Shown: positions 13,085 through 26,900 of the stretch, in pieces | Layout of the letters: each line of letters opens with the position of its first letter | Position numbering within the stretch: the first letter of the stretch is position 1 | Assembly: GCA_947846985.1 (NCBI GenBank) | Contig: CANTUZ010000001.1 | Location: forward strand, 38,340,727 to 38,404,726 | Length of the DNA stretch: 64,000 nt | Direction: 5' to 3' | From: Fratercula arctica | Lineage: Eukaryota; Chordata; Aves; Charadriiformes; Alcidae | Notes under the pieces: model-generated | The model's input: only the letters and a program-made list of their open reading frames with translations | Databases searched by the model: none | What the model was told of the DNA's origin: nothing | Position numbers and translations under genes: made by a program

Positions 13085-13768
13085 AAGCAAGTGGAGGCCT
13101 TGATGAACAAAAAGCTGCCCATAAGCCCACAATGTGACCTTGTGGCAAGTAAGTCCAACAGCTTCCTGGCTCCACTAAGAAGAGGGTGGAAGCACGGCGA
13201 GCTTTGAAGCACATCAAAGGTGGGGATCCTTCCTCTCTGTTCAGTGCTGTTGAGACAAATCTGGAGTGCTGGGTCCAGTTCCGGGCTCATTTGTACAAGA
13301 GAGACAGTGGAGCGTTGTCCCATTGGAAAGCCATGAAAATCACTAAGGTTTTGGAGCATCTGTCATACGAGGAGAGACTGAGAGAGAACTGGGGCTGTTC
13401 AGCACAGAGAAGAGAATGCTTAGGGGAGCATTCTTATTAATGTGTATAAATAACTGCTGAGGAGGGGAGTAAAGAAGGTGAAGACAGGCTCTTCTCACCA
13501 GTGTGCAGTGAAAGCACAACTGGCAATTGGCACAAACTGTAAAACAGGAAATTCCATTTAAACATAACAAAAAAAACCCCCAAACTCTTTTACTGTGGAA
13601 ATAGTTGAATACTGAAAGACATGCAGTCTCCCTCCTTGGAGATATTCAAAACCCAGCTGGACAGAGCCCTGAGCAATTTGCTCTAGGTGGCCTTGCTTTG
13701 AGCAGGCAGACTGGACTAGATGATCTCCAGAGGTGCCCTCCAACCTCAACTATTCAGCTATTCTGTGA
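13085..13768 (+). mobile_element. CR1 LINE fragment, 3' part (old)
   Basis: This spans the C-terminal end of CR1 ORF2 and the 3' untranslated region. Landmarks in order are: 'agtccaacagcttcctggct' (the 'kkANsIL' segment of ORF2), 'gaggagagactgagagag', a 3' UTR block with 'ggagatattcaaaacccagc', 'ctggactagatgatctcc', and the end at 'cagctattctgtgaa'. Several small insertions and deletions break the frame. The octamer tail is reduced to one degenerate unit, which suggests an old copy. Confidence 0.88.
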
Positions 13769-14094
13769 AACTGCAATGCCTGCATGGCAGCTCTCACCGT
13801 GTTGGAGACTTTTTTTAGTAATCAGTGATTCATTTCAGAGGGTGATAGCCAGCTCCTTGGGAAAAAGTGAGTGATACCTAGCTTTTTTGCCCAACTATTG
13901 GTTTTTAAGAATACGTACTGGTCTCTTCACAGTCCAAAAATTTGTGCTGAACCAAGTGGAGGCTAGAATAGGTTGCAGCTGGAGAGGCTGTTACACAATA
14001 CTCTCTGAAATATTAATAAAGTTTTGTAATGCTGTGTCCCACAGCTTTCATATTTGGAAGCTAAGGAAGTATTGACTGTTAGATGGAGTGGAAT

Positions 14095-14710
14095 TTGGCT
14101 AGACTACTGAACTTACAAGGTAGTGGTCAACGATGTAAGATCCAGCTGGCAGTTAACAACAGAGTATCTTAGGCATCAATACCAGGACCTGTACTTTTCA
14201 GCATCTTCATCCACCCCTGGGGATGAGGGCACAGCATGCATCCTCAGTGAATTTGTGGATCAGAGTAAGCTAGGGAGAGCGACTGATACAGGGAGTGGTA
14301 GAGCTTCCCTTCAGACTTAGACTGTTAAGGTTGAAGAATCAGCCAACAGAGACCTCACAAATTTCAGTGAGGAGAAAGGCAGAGCTCTGTTTCTGGGATG
14401 GAATAACCTTACACACTAGTGGAGGCTGAGCAGGGACTGCTGAATAGCAGAAAAGGACTGGGGAATATGCAGATGCCAGACAAAATATGAGTCAAAATCA
14501 CACTCCTTTCAAATGAAGCATACTGCATGCTACTCCATATTACAAGACAGGTGGCTCGCAAAGGTATCATCCCTCTGTAGTCAGCACTAGTGGGGCTGCA
14601 TTTGGAATATTGTGTCTGGTTTTAGGTGCCTCAATCTCCAGTTGAAGAGGGATGTGGAGGAACTGGAGAGAATCCACTGGTGGGTTACCAAGATGGTCAA
14701 GGGCCTGTTG
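14095..14710 (+). mobile_element. CR1 LINE fragment, reverse-transcriptase region (old)
   Basis: This is a decayed internal piece of CR1 ORF2. 'agtggtcaacgatgtaagat' and 'ccaggacctgtacttttcag' match the segment that encodes the ...GPVLF... motif. 'tgaatttgtggatcagagta' is the place of the catalytic FADD box, and the second D codon is lost (GTG GAT CAG). 'ttggaatattgtgtctggtt' further on is the 'LEYCVQF' segment. It starts upstream in ORF2 order of what the neighbouring 13085-13768 copy ends with, so it is a separate insertion. It lacks a 3' end. Confidence 0.8.
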
Positions 14711-17700
14711 TATTACGTATTGTATATTGTGAAGACACTGCTCTAAATGATGTCTCAGTACAGTATAGGCATGAGAAAGGTTGAAGGCAACCTTCCATTC
14801 TAGAAAATTTGGATTCCCTGTGCTGTGGAAGACACGTCCCAACAATAGACTTTTGCCTTATTGCCTACTTCATGTATTCTCCTGGCAAAAGGAAGAGAAT
14901 TAGCCTAGGACAGGTTCCTTGCTGATGGACTTTTCTTGGTTTGCTGAGGGCAGTGATATCAGTGAGCAATGTAGTTGTGCTCGTGAGTTAGAAGTGGAAC
15001 CTGGGAGTGGGGGCAGCTATCTACCCTTCTGTAATTGCCAAAGAGGTTTGCACAAGACAAGTGAATTCTGAATGGTGTGCAGACCTGATGGCCTGGATTG
15101 GCAAGTGCAAATGGCACTAGAAAGTTATTTGCTGTTGTAAGCTTCTACTGAAGTGCAGTTCGGATGGCAAAAACACCCCAGAAAAGACTGTTCCCTCCTG
15201 GTGTACAGGTAACCTGGACCCATGAACTGTTCGATGTGTTCAGATACCAAGAGAAACAAAAATAAAAATGAAACTATTTTGTCTGGAAAAAAACATGAAC
15301 AAAACTAAAACAAAAACTGGGTGAGGCTATTTCATTCTGGAAACACTTCAAAGGTAAACAAGTGAAGAACAAATGGTTTGAGGTAATCGTAGCACAATTC
15401 AAACATTTAACTAACCTTATCCTGGATATTGGAGGACAAAAGATAAACCCTTAATTTATCATCACAATATGTAAACTAGAAATTCAGTGGAGGATGCTTA
15501 AGTATACAGTCTTAGTTTGTTCAAATGTATTCAGTAAGTCCGTCTGACTGGGTACAAATGGAGGTAATATCAAGAAGTTGTGTAACACAAAAACCTTGTG
15601 CTTCTTTTTACAGAAGAATAAGGATGAGAATGAGAGGGCGAATGTGAGACTTTGGTCCCATGCAGAGATGAAAAACTTATAGCCAGAAAAGGTGAGTTTC
15701 TTTTGAAGTTTGTTGATCAGCTGCAACAAATGACACATAGGTTTGTTTATTCCACTACATACTGCTCTTTAAATTTTAGTAGACCATCAGGGACATGACC
15801 ATTGTCAGAACCATGCAATAGTCTGGCCAAGATTTAAAAAGGTTGCTTTGGATACATTATACGTAAGCTGACACTGACCATGCCAAATGAGCTAAGGGAG
15901 CACATGATCAATGATGAACTCTGATCTTGTCTAACTGAAACAAATGTATTAGATGCAGCATACTAGAAGATGGAGACCACTGTAATAACACTGCTAAGTA
16001 CCATCCACTAAATAGAGTCAATTGAAGGCTCTCATCCTTCTGTATCCTCTTTCTGATAGCTAATACTGCTGCTTATGATATAATACTATTGCATGTGATA
16101 GAGGTGACAGAGATCCAGAGGAATAATGTAAAACGATCCAAATCTCCCATAAAGGGAGAAAGAACAGGAAACCTACTCTCAGCCATTTGAACCCTTCTTT
16201 TTGTATCCCATCAAGGTCATTTCTCTTCCTAGTCACATTTAGCATCCACACTACCTTTCCAGGCAAGGGTAGTTGTTACCATCTCACATGTTGCCTCTTC
16301 CCTTAGAGGCAGCAGCAGCAGAAGTCAGACTAGGAAGTTACATGATAGAGCTAGGTATTTGGCAGTACTCCTTCAGCTGATTTCCATTATCTCTGACAGA
16401 GGCAAAGTAGTTATGAGAACCTTGAAAGAGCCTCAGCAAAGCAACTATTCCCAGCAGTTGCCACCACAGTCAATTGCCTGGTTTGCCTGTGCCTGGAACA
16501 GCATCTAGACTCATGAGTACTAAACAATTTCTTCTTACCCTGCACTACATTCATTTATAATACTGCAGACAGGTAGTAGGCAGTTCAAAGATACAACACA
16601 GATTTTCAGAACTCAAAGCCGAGCAAGACAAATGTTCCATCAATGGGGAAATGAAAACAATTTAAGTTTTTATCTCTGGTGCAGTATTCTTTGGTCGAAG
16701 GTACACATTTTCTACTAAACTAGTTTTCTAACAGAGAAGCAAAACTGGAGTCTTCACTGTCATCACAGCATCTGTGAGTAATGCTTCCTGTCATCTCTAT
16801 CTAGAAGAAGCTGTCCTGCCCTAGCTGGAGATGGCCTGGTCTCAGTTATTCATGCCTTTGTCACCTTTCAACCTGACTGCAGCAGTATAGTATATCTTGC
16901 CCTGAAGCTGTTAGCTTTTAGGAAACCCCAGTGTGTACAGAACACTATAGTATACTACAGCAACAATGGCTATTATATCAGACAAGTCTTCTGATCCTCT
17001 CTCTCTCTCACCTTATTAGGAGACTTACTAGGAGTTCAAAACAGTGGACTGAAGTAACTAAAGGATTAAGAAATGCTCCGTTCAAAAGGCCCATTGCAGT
17101 TGTGATTTTCTAATACAAAGCAGTTTTCCACAGAAAAAGTATACAGCTTGTCTGTCCTGAAAGTGCTCTCAGCATGCATCTTAGGATGATGGTGAGAACA
17201 GCTCCAGAAGCTCTGGGTCACTGTTGTATACCTCCTACTTTAAACACCTTTCTAGCTTCACTGCCTATAACAAGCAAATAGCAAGGTAAGGTATGGGTGT
17301 TTGCAAGATTTAAGAACTCTAAAAGAAGTGTTTCACTGCATATAAATCTTCTTCACAAGAAAAGTATTAGAGAACAAAGACATTGGAGATGTTTGTCACC
17401 TTATTTAACATGTTTCTCAGAAACTATGGTGATAAATACTGTAGAGCAACCTACATTGAAGTGATTTTAATAGGAATTTAATATGACATGTAACCCTTTG
17501 TATAGTGTCGTAATCTCTTCATAGTTCCAAGTCTGGCTTTTCTCAGAGACAGAAAGAAGTTGTTGAGTGTTTCTTTCTTTCCTGGAAAAAATGTTGAAGA
17601 ACAAGCTTTAAGATTGTTATGCAAATCAATAACTTCATAATGCAACAACTTAGTAAAATGCATTTAGAACTGTATTGAATTAAATCTGTGGAAAAATTCA

Positions 17701-19434
17701 CTGCAATAATGAAAACTGAAAGCATTTAAGTATTTCTAAGTCTTTAAAGGGCATTGTTGTTCCATAGCAGAAGGTATTTGATTTGACAGAAATGACTAAT
17801 AAAACCATTAACACGAGCTGGTTTTTGCATCACTAAAAGGCATTTACAAGATTTCTTCAGAAAGTAGTGCTTACATTTCCTTACAATCAATCGATCTTGT
17901 TAAAATTATCACAACTTAAATAGAAGAGCTAGCAATCTGTGAAATAAAAGATAGATGTCTCTACCTGCTGCAGAAGAATTACATAGAGGCATTTACAAGA
18001 AAGGGTAGGAATAAAAGAACTTGCTTGGCTATATTCCTGTTTGTCAGCCTACATATGTCATTATAGATGACATTGATTCATTATGTACTAGCTGCAGTGG
18101 AGTTCACTGCTTAAATCTAAAACTAAAATAAAACCCAGCAAAATCAATGCACACAAAATCTTTAATGTAGTGTCATTTTTGGTAAATCTTCAGAAATTTT
18201 AATTTTTCTCTTTGCATTCCACTAATTAGGGACTTGCTTTGATTTGTTTGTTGGTTTGTTTTTTTTTTTTTTTAATCTTTTTTTGTTTCAATTTCTCTGC
18301 CCTTCCCCCCCTCCCTCCTCAAATCCAGAAGGACAACCTGGTTCTGTGTCAGGATAAATTTTAGGTAAGATGTAGGTCCTTGAACAATTTGATGACAAGT
18401 GATCTTTAGATCAATTTGATGACAAGAGATCTCTCCAAGGGAAAGGAGACAGAGGAAGAGAGGAAAGCCTGGAAGTATGTTAGCTTTTGCTGGAGCAAAG
18501 GCATTGCAATGAAGAACCTAGTATAAATAGCTGTAGAGCTGGATGAATTTATATGTGCAGCAGCATTGATAATGGTCTGAGAGGAAAATGAAGAAAAATG
18601 CTTCAGCTGAATTGTCGTTTTTTGAATACCTTGCAGATGCTTGTTATGATATATTGTTACAGCTATTTGGTATTTGGGGCATATGTTTAGTATCAGAGGT
18701 CCTAGTCACAAAAATCACTGATTATGTCCTGTCATACACCTACGTTATGAAAGGTGCAGTGTATACTGTGATTCTCATTAGCTGAAAGCTAACAAAATTA
18801 TCACACAGAGAAAATGTGCATGCTATCTTTGAAGACAACCTCAGGGCAAGCCTGAACTGATGCTGAAGAGGAATAAACCCCATTTCTCAGCATCTTTGGT
18901 TTTGGCATCTGCCTAGACTAAACTGGCTTTAGGCATAGCAAAAATAAAAGTGCTACATGGAAAAGCTGAATAGTGGAGCAATCTAAGAGCTATGTTTGGG
19001 TTGACTGTGGGTTTTTTTATATTGAAGTCCTGTAAGGTCAGGAGGCTGGTTGTGGCTGAAGTAGCAGAAGCAGCAAGCTGCATTTTTCTGAACACCCTGA
19101 TTTCTTCCTTCAGTCTTTCTCATCTCTGCCCTCCCCTCTACATCTCCATTTCTGGTGGCAGGAAGGACCTGAACTGTTCTTTCTGGAGCAGCAAAACTGC
19201 TTTTCATGTGTTCCGCTAAGGGGCTCCAGTCTGTGCCCATATATAAGAAAAAGAGACATTATGTATAGAGGCTTGGCTTCATTACTCTAAATGTGGGCAC
19301 AGGTGGCTCTGAATAGCTCTTGTATAAGAAAATTTTTAAAGGCAGTGAAATCTACAGGAAAACTTACCTTATAGCTGCCTCTTCCCGCTGACCTTTTTTG
19401 GGTGCACAGTAAGGGTGTGAAGTCGCCGGCTGTT
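14711..19434. other. Unique sequence without recognised genes
   Basis: Only short chance frames occur. A TC-rich patch lies at 16997-17010, a T run and C-rich patch at 18260-18310, and a 27-bp-period duplication at 18385-18432. I see no conserved exon or mobile element that I can support. Confidence 0.5.
18385..18432. repeat. Short tandem duplication, period 27 bp
   Basis: The 21-bp word that starts CAATTTGATGACAAG occurs at 18385-18405 and again at 18412-18432 with one difference. It is a local replication-slippage type duplication in unique DNA. Confidence 0.85.
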
Positions 19435-19845
19435 CCTTTCCTGTGAGGACAGGCTGAGAGAGTTAGGGTTGCTCAGGCTGGAGAAGGCTCTGGGGACACC
19501 TTATTGTGCCCTTTTGATACTTAAAGGGGGCTTATAAGAAAGATAGAGACAAACTTTTTAATAGGGTCTGTAGCAATTGGACAAGGGGTAATGTTTTTAA
19601 ACTAAAAGAGGGAAGATTCAGACCAGATATAAGGTAGAAATTTTTTGCAATGAAGGTGATGAAACACTGGAACAGGTTGCCCAGAGAGCTGGTAGATGCT
19701 TCATCCCTGGACACATTCAAGGTCAAGTTGGACGGGGCTCTGAGCAACCTGATCTAGTTGAAGATGTCCCTGCTCATTGCAGGGGGTTTGGATGAAGTGA
19801 CTTTAAATGTCCCTTGCAACCCAAGCCATTCTATGATTCTATGAT
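19435..19845 (+). mobile_element. CR1 LINE, 3' end
   Basis: This is a 5'-truncated CR1. It begins in the 'tgaggacaggctgagagagt' block and continues through 'ctggagaaggctctggggac', 'gaacaggttgcccagagag', 'tgagcaacctgatctagttg' and the tail CATTCTATGATTCTATGAT (ending 19845). It is one of the best preserved 3' ends in the window. The overlapping minus-strand open frame is antisense to the element and is not a gene. Confidence 0.95.
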
Positions 19846-22800
19846 CACTATTCTCAACCCTGTTCCTTTGCAGAGCTCATACCGTGTGGAGGGCTTCAGC
19901 ATTCAGAAACAGACGATTCTGGTATCTGATAAACAAAACACTTGTATATTTCCATCCTCACACTGTCATCACTGCAGTGTATGTTAGCAGCTCCTCATTT
20001 TTATTTTACCTGTATTTACCTTCCTATAATTTTGATAGTAATTTCTACCTTACAAATAATACAGCATTCATTCAGTGCTTTGGAATACTTTGAATCATAA
20101 ATGCTAAACTTTTCTGGTTATTACTTTATTATTAACATACTTACTTTTTATTAATTGACATAAATCAGGAAATTTGCATTGATTAAACACTTAATTGAGC
20201 ACCATGCAGTCCTTTGGCACCTGCTGATTGTATCCCTATTGGGTGGAATTTATGCTAATCTTATCTAAATTAAGCAATAATCATTACCGTTAGAATAAAT
20301 TGGTATCTTGTGAGAAGTCCCAGTAAAATGTCCCTCCCTGTCTGAGTGTATTCACATTAACTGGAATATATTTTACTATGAAAAATAATCAGGGAGAGTC
20401 TGACTTTATTTTCACCATGAGAAGGAGCAAGATATTTTTGCTGGGCCAGGTGATAATGAAGTAGCATCCAAGAAATATCATGCATAAAGGTCTTCCAGAA
20501 TATCAGTCCTGTGATTCAGCATTGCAGCGAAACATCTGTTTCTTCTCCTCTCAGGGAAAAATTATGCGAAAAGATAAAGGCTTTCCTAGACCATGTAAAG
20601 AAGCTATTGCTGGACAGGCTGAGACTGCTGTCCTCACAGTAGAAGACTGTGTACCCCTTTGCACAGGAAAGAGAAATGAGGAACCCCAGAGAGAAGCAAT
20701 GTTTTACACACAGTCTCCACGCTGTGGCATTGCAGCTTTGTGCTTCAATATACGAGAGCACTGTACTGTAAAAATTGTCAGCCCAAAGTCTACAGCAGGC
20801 CCCATGCCCACTTTGGTCAGGACATGCTGGGCATGCTGTGCAAACACCTCTTTAACTGAGCCCTGGTGTCCATAATCCAGGTCCTCTTTCTTCTCTGTAT
20901 CCCAGAATGGTTCAGTGTGTGGTACCAAGATTTATGAACTGAATGCGCTTAGAAATCTCTCTTCCATGTGAGGGAAACTCCTCACTGAGAAGGTACTAGT
21001 GGGCTAATTTCCTCTTCTGCTCGCTTTCTGGCCCACAGTGCCTTGAGTTCCTTTCTGCCCATGGCCAAGCCTGGTATAAGGGGTTGAGAGAGTCCTTGCA
21101 CACACTGTGCTTTAGGTTGGTAATGTAGGTGCTCTGCTGGCAAGTAGGAAACAAGAACTGAGCTCTTTATAGGCAGCAGAAAAGACTAAGCTTGGGTTCC
21201 TTGCTTGTTGTGAGAGCTCACTGACCACAGGGATCCGTATTCACCTCAACCCTATGATGTGGGCAGACCTGGAAAGGGTGAAATGAAAGAAGTGTCCGTT
21301 GGAAGAAAGAACAGTGCTTTCTCAGCCCTGATCATGCAGGTGGTCATGCAGACATGGTAAGCAAGAGGCAGGATTTCAGACACAGATTTCTCCTCCGTGT
21401 TTCATTTAGGGAAGCTCTCAGTTAAATCCACACAGAGTTCACCGAGTTTGTGTCAGCCTTCTCATAATGTCCTTAACTCTTTTCAGGGACTGGTTACAAA
21501 GCCTCGGCTCCCACATTTCTCTTAAGGGCGCAGTCCCCCAAAAGTCACCTAAGGTATTGTGTGAAATTGTAGATACAGAATTACTCTTTGAGGTCTAGCC
21601 TTTCATCTTAAACACATACACAAATAAACAAAACCAAAACCAATATAAAGCAATAATTTATAGATTCATGTTGAGTTTGATTGGCTAAGTTCTAGTAATT
21701 TATGTGTTACAAGGAATGACTAGTTTTCTCAGTAATTTTAATTTAAAAGTACATAATTGTTACAATGAGGGAAGTACTTTTCTCTTGTTCTTTCCCTTTT
21801 GTATTTTCCTTTTCTCTTTTAAATACTGAAGAATAATATATAACTAGCACTAGACTACAATAGTTATGTCATTCTGAATATTGACTGATATAATTTCCCC
21901 CAAAATCCTAGGGGACAGCAAAGCAGCCTAGATAACTGAGCTTTTGTATAGTTTGAGGGAATGTTCATTATAATTTATGGTGTTGGGTACTGTCTTTTTT
22001 TTTGGGTAAGAGGAAATCTAAGTGGCTGAAATTTAGATAATCAAGGTTGATGAATTTTACTAAATTACTTGCCTCTGCCAGCTAATTTTGAAAGATACGG
22101 CCTTATATTATTACCAGCATTCACCTTATATCGTTAACAGTATTCTGGTATAGTTTGCAGCCCTGTAACTGTCAAAATGACTGAACTATAGTAAATATGT
22201 GGCTTATTTGCTAATGTTCTCAAAGCATAGAGCACAATAATTAAAATGCCACATCCCCAGACCCTCCAAAAATGCAATGAATATACTCAATAAACCTGTT
22301 TTTTGGCACAGCCAACTTTATCTAAATTTTCAGCCTATCTTTTTCTGTTCTTGCTTGTCTTTAATGAGAAATGGGTGTTATAAATAACTTTTATGAAGCA
22401 TGCAGTAACCTGTAGGCATCATTTTATTTCCTTCTCACAGATTCACTGCAGCTGCTTGCTCCACTTTGGCAGCCTTTACTTTAATTTGTAATCAATTACA
22501 CTGATTAAATGTATTTTCACTGTTTCTCACCTGAGCCTGAAAAAAGTTTGATAGGAGAATTTGTAGGAGAATTTTATTTTTGGTAATTCTCAATACTGTT
22601 TCAGACATCTCACTGAAAAAAGGATTGTTTTTATGAGCAGTTCTATTTTTTGACAGCTCCCCAACTCTATTTCACAGGTGACTGCTACAATAGTTTAACA
22701 TACAGTTTTGGCAATGCTCTTGAGTCCAATGGATTCTAGTCTCTGTGGCACTTGAACTCAATCAAAGATGATGTTTTGGAAGAACATAGCACAGGAAGAG

Positions 22801-22959
22801 AGAGACCCTCTGCTTTTATAAAAGTTAGAAGAACACTTCTGTGATAATTGTCCCTTGGTCAAATATTTACCCATACATGAATGAATAACACAGAGAAATA
22901 GCGTGAGAATAGAAATTACTTTCTCTAGCAGTGAAAGGGATGCATCGTTATGAAAGTAT
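19846..22959. other. Unique sequence without recognised genes
   Basis: The only longer open frame is 131 codons at 20480-20875 (+). It does not resemble any family I know, has frames open on the opposite strand too, and lacks convincing splice signals, so it is treated as chance. No mobile element was recognised. Confidence 0.5.
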
Positions 22960-23955
22960 GCCTTTCATACCTTGGAAGAGTCCTGTGGGATAAGGCCCTG
23001 GAGGGAAAGGTGGCTTCAAGAAAGCTGGTTAATATTCAAGGATCGCCTCCTTCAAGCTCAAGAAGGCTCCTTCCCAATGAATAAGAAGTCAGACAAAAAT
23101 GACAGAAGGCCTGTGTGGATGAACAAATTGCTCCTAGCCAAACTCAAACACAAAAAGGAAGCATACACAGGGCAGAAGCAAAGATGGGTAACCTGGGAGG
23201 AATACAGAAACATTGTCCAGGCATCCAGAGATGAAGTTATGAAAGTTAAAGCCCAAATGGAGCTGAATCTGGCTGGGGATGTCAAAGACAACAAGAATGA
23301 CTTACATAAGTACATAGGCAACATAAAGAGGACTAGGGAAAATGTGATCCCATTGCTCAATAAGATGAGGGACCTGCTTACACAAGACATGGAAAAGGCT
23401 GAGGTAGTGAATGCTGCCTTTGCTTCGGGCTTTACTAGCAAGACTGGCCTTCACAGGTCACAGGTCCCGGAGGGAAAATGTGGAGCAAGGAAGATCGTGC
23501 TTGGAAGATTCTTCTCGGTAGAAGAGGATCAGGTCAGGCCATACTTAAGAAACTGGACATCAGGGTCCATGGCCCCCGACGGGATGCACCCATGAGTGCT
23601 GAGGGAGCTGGCAAATGTCATTGCAAGGCCACTCTTAATAATCTTTGCTCGATTATGGCAACTGGGAGAAGTACCTGGAGACCAGAGGAAAACAAGCGTA
23701 ACTCCTATTCTCAAAAAGGGCAAGAAGGAGGCCCCAGGGAACTGCAGACCAGTCAGGCACATTAAGGACATGAAAACCATCTGGAGTAGTCACCATGGCT
23801 TCACCAAGGGGAAATCATTCTTAACCAACTTGATAAATTTCTATGAGGAAATGATTGTCCTGGTAGACAAGGAAAGAAGAGTGGATGTTGTCTACCTGGA
23901 TTTCAGGAAGGTCTTTGACACTGATAAACTCCTCATAGACAAGATTTGTGTAGGT
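22960..23955 (+). mobile_element. CR1 LINE ORF2 fragment, nearly open frame
   Basis: This is the N-terminal to early reverse-transcriptase part of CR1 ORF2, an element that copies its own RNA at the target site. From 22972 one frame runs to 23997 with a single stop (TGA, 23593-23595). In order it shows [31 protein letters not shown], the 'RTRENV.PLLN' block, 'APDGMHP', then 'VLRELA', 'WQLGEVPGDQRKTSVTPILK', 'HGFTKGKSFLTNL' and 'VDVVYLDFRKVFDT'. The stop replaces the Arg that normally follows GMHP, as expected from CGA to TGA deamination. About 20 residues between the 'NCRPV' and 'RHIKD' segments are missing without loss of frame. A frameshift lies near 23010. Both ends are truncated, so no FADD box or 3' tail is present. 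Confidence 0.93.
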
Positions 23956-26900
23956 CTTCATGCTACACCATATTTTTTCTCAGGACATACAAATTGAGTA
24001 AATGCCACATTTACTTAGCTGTGGTTTTGGATGCAAGGATGAATAAAACACAAATAGGTACTCTATGTTCTCAGCTATGTACAGAGCTAACTGTTACAGA
24101 CATCTTAGGCATTTTTTCTTCAGAGTGTGCAAACTGAGGAGACCTGAAAAGAGATTAATGTGGGTACTGCAATGGCTGAGGGTGAACCTTAGGTAAAATT
24201 TTCATTTTTCTATCTTAGAAACTAATCATGGTACTTTAAGCAACTAGTTCAAGAAGAAAACATGCAGTTGGACTGTGACTAAAAGCTGGAAAACTATGAT
24301 TTTCAAACATGAGAAAGGAATACAAATAGTTTTCAGGTTAGTTTGGTGCATAGGAGAATAATCAGAACTGGGGAAGTAGGGTGCAATTTATTATTCTCTG
24401 AAGATCCCTATTTCCCTTCCTTTTCTATAAAGGGCCCTTATGGTGATCATCCACAGATATGAACAGAATTCCTAGATCAGTTAGCTTAAATTCATCTTAA
24501 CGAGAATATCCAAAAGAGCTGTCTAGACTGCCTGTTATCCCCTGCTTCCTGAAATCACTGTAATTTTACTGTGATGCTAAGGTCTTATTGCAGCATTGTG
24601 TGTTGAAGTCATGGGTGCACAGTTATTCTCTGAAGCTCTGTTGCTTATTTTCCACAGTTGCCAGTATGAGAAGGATGTAATAAATGTTCCATGAATTCTT
24701 TTCTGGAAGTCACTAGGACTAAATATCCATTTCCTTACATTTCTACATAGCTATACATGATAATAGTTTTGTTGCATATGAAGTCTTGATCAAAAAAAAC
24801 CCCCATATACATCTGTTTGTTTCAAGGTCTGCTGGAGTCTTTTTTATTACCATTTCCAGGAAATAAAACCTCTTGGGCAAATGCTTGTGGAAGAGTCCAC
24901 CTGTTAAATATCAGCAACCGGATAAAAGTATGAAAGCTAAAACTGTCTAAAAAGAAGCTCCTCTAAACAGTTTTGGTTTGAATGGAAGCTGAAGTGGTCT
25001 TAACTGCTGCCTCTTAACATTTCTCTCTATCCATTGTAACAAGGAAAGCATATAGGAGGCCTAGTCTCTTACTTTAACTCTTACACTGACCTCAGTGCAG
25101 TTAAATTTTTCTTCTGCTACCATTAGGGTTAGTTTTATAGCAATAAAAAATGTGAAAACATTTTTTAAAATGAAATTTTATAAATAAACATAAGAAAACA
25201 CTTCAGTGAAACTTGATAAACTAGTTAAAACAGCTATAAAGTTGCTTTCTTCTAACACCAAACAAAGGGCTTTCCTAGAATAAGCAAATGATTTTGTTCT
25301 CAAAACTATTCACTTTGCTTCTTTATAAGGTCTATATGTAAACCTAATTTAGCTTTAAAGCTTTAATGAAATAGTATCCTGAGCTTTCAGGAAAACCAAT
25401 CTTTGGCTGATGATTCTTGGGAAAACAGGATTGCCTGACATCTTATGACTTAAAAACAGTAAAAAAACATGTTAACAGTGTGGTTTTAACCACAATGTGA
25501 TATAAGAAAGCAAGGAAACCAGTTCAGATTTTTATCTTTATTTCCCTGTTCAAAGATACAGAGCAGAGAGCAGTGGAATTTTTCAGATCTATGCAAATAT
25601 CTAAACAAATTAAAAGCATTAATTCTTTGCAGTTATCTTTCTGCAGCTCTAGTCTCCTAAACACCCTGTACACTCAGTTTACAGAAGGTGAGGTTGAGGA
25701 CAGAAGAACAATGCCTAAGGTTACAGTAAGTCAATGATGCGTCACAGTCACAGAAACTTGCCTTCTTAAATGGGCCTATTTCTCAGCTAAAACTTGGTAA
25801 ACAGGAAAAATTATTTTCTTCTTGCCAGTGTCTTATTGCAAGGTCAAAAGAAGAAAAATAAAACCAGCATGTCCATAACTGAGGGAGCATATTGAATTAT
25901 ATAGAATCATACCATACACAAACAGATCTGAAATATACTGCAGGCACTTTTTTATGTAAAAAGGAATACCATTATTTCTGTAAAAGGGAATAATATTTGC
26001 TTCAGGTTCGTGAAGGCTAATCCTTCTAGTCAACAATTGTTTTTATATTTTTCATATTGCTTCATTTATTTCTGAAGTTTCGGCAATTATACTCTGCCTT
26101 CTTTAGTCTATGCAATAAAGCGGTCTGGCATTTGCTCTTAGGTGCTCTTTGCATTTGGACTCAGAAATATATTATAAAACAAACATTAAACATAATATTT
26201 GTCAGGGTCATAAAATACAGTTCTTGATAAAATCAAAATAGATGAATTGTTGTCATATGTTCATTCAATATCTTGTCCATATAAATCCTGCATAAATCCT
26301 GTCTCTGATGAAGGTGTTCAGAGTTTGATGCGAAAACTTTGCAAGGATCTGATGCTGAGCCTATAGGATCTGATCCTGTAGGGAGTGTTTGGGATGGGAG
26401 ATCTGGAAATGAAACAAACAGGAAAGAAAGTAGTTCTGAGTTCTTAACTTGTGACTCTGATCTTACATAGCATGTGCGCTTATGTATCACCTTTTTCCCC
26501 TTTTCTTTATAATAGGCAATGTCCTTTGTTTCAGTCTTTTCCTCCCCCTACTCCCATTGAATGTTTGTATAATAGAAAATATATGCTGTTCCTTGGAAAC
26601 AAAATATTTCATTCCCTGCAACTACTAACAATTTACTTTTCTCAGAGTCAGAATGCAAACATTCTACTTCTGTTTTTCTTCACCTCGGATCATCCCAACA
26701 GTGTTTTACTCTGCTGGAAGGACATTTTGAAGGTAGGTGAAAACACAGAAAAGTATCCTTGCTACAATAGCTCAGTTCTGAGCTGGTCTGACTCATGTGG
26801 TTGTGGGCTTGAACATCTGTCCTTCAGAGACCGGCCGTTGTTCTCATAGCACTGAACATTATAGACTGAAGGTAAAGGCCAGTATTTTGCTCACACAACC

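Noticed and set aside
20480..20875. Open frame of 131 codons on the plus strand
   Set aside because: No family resemblance, frames on the opposite strand are equally open, and there are no strong splice signals. Likely chance.
26451..26849. Open frame of 132 codons on the plus strand
   Set aside because: The composition is that expected from T-rich DNA (Phe, Leu, Ser), without motifs or splice context.
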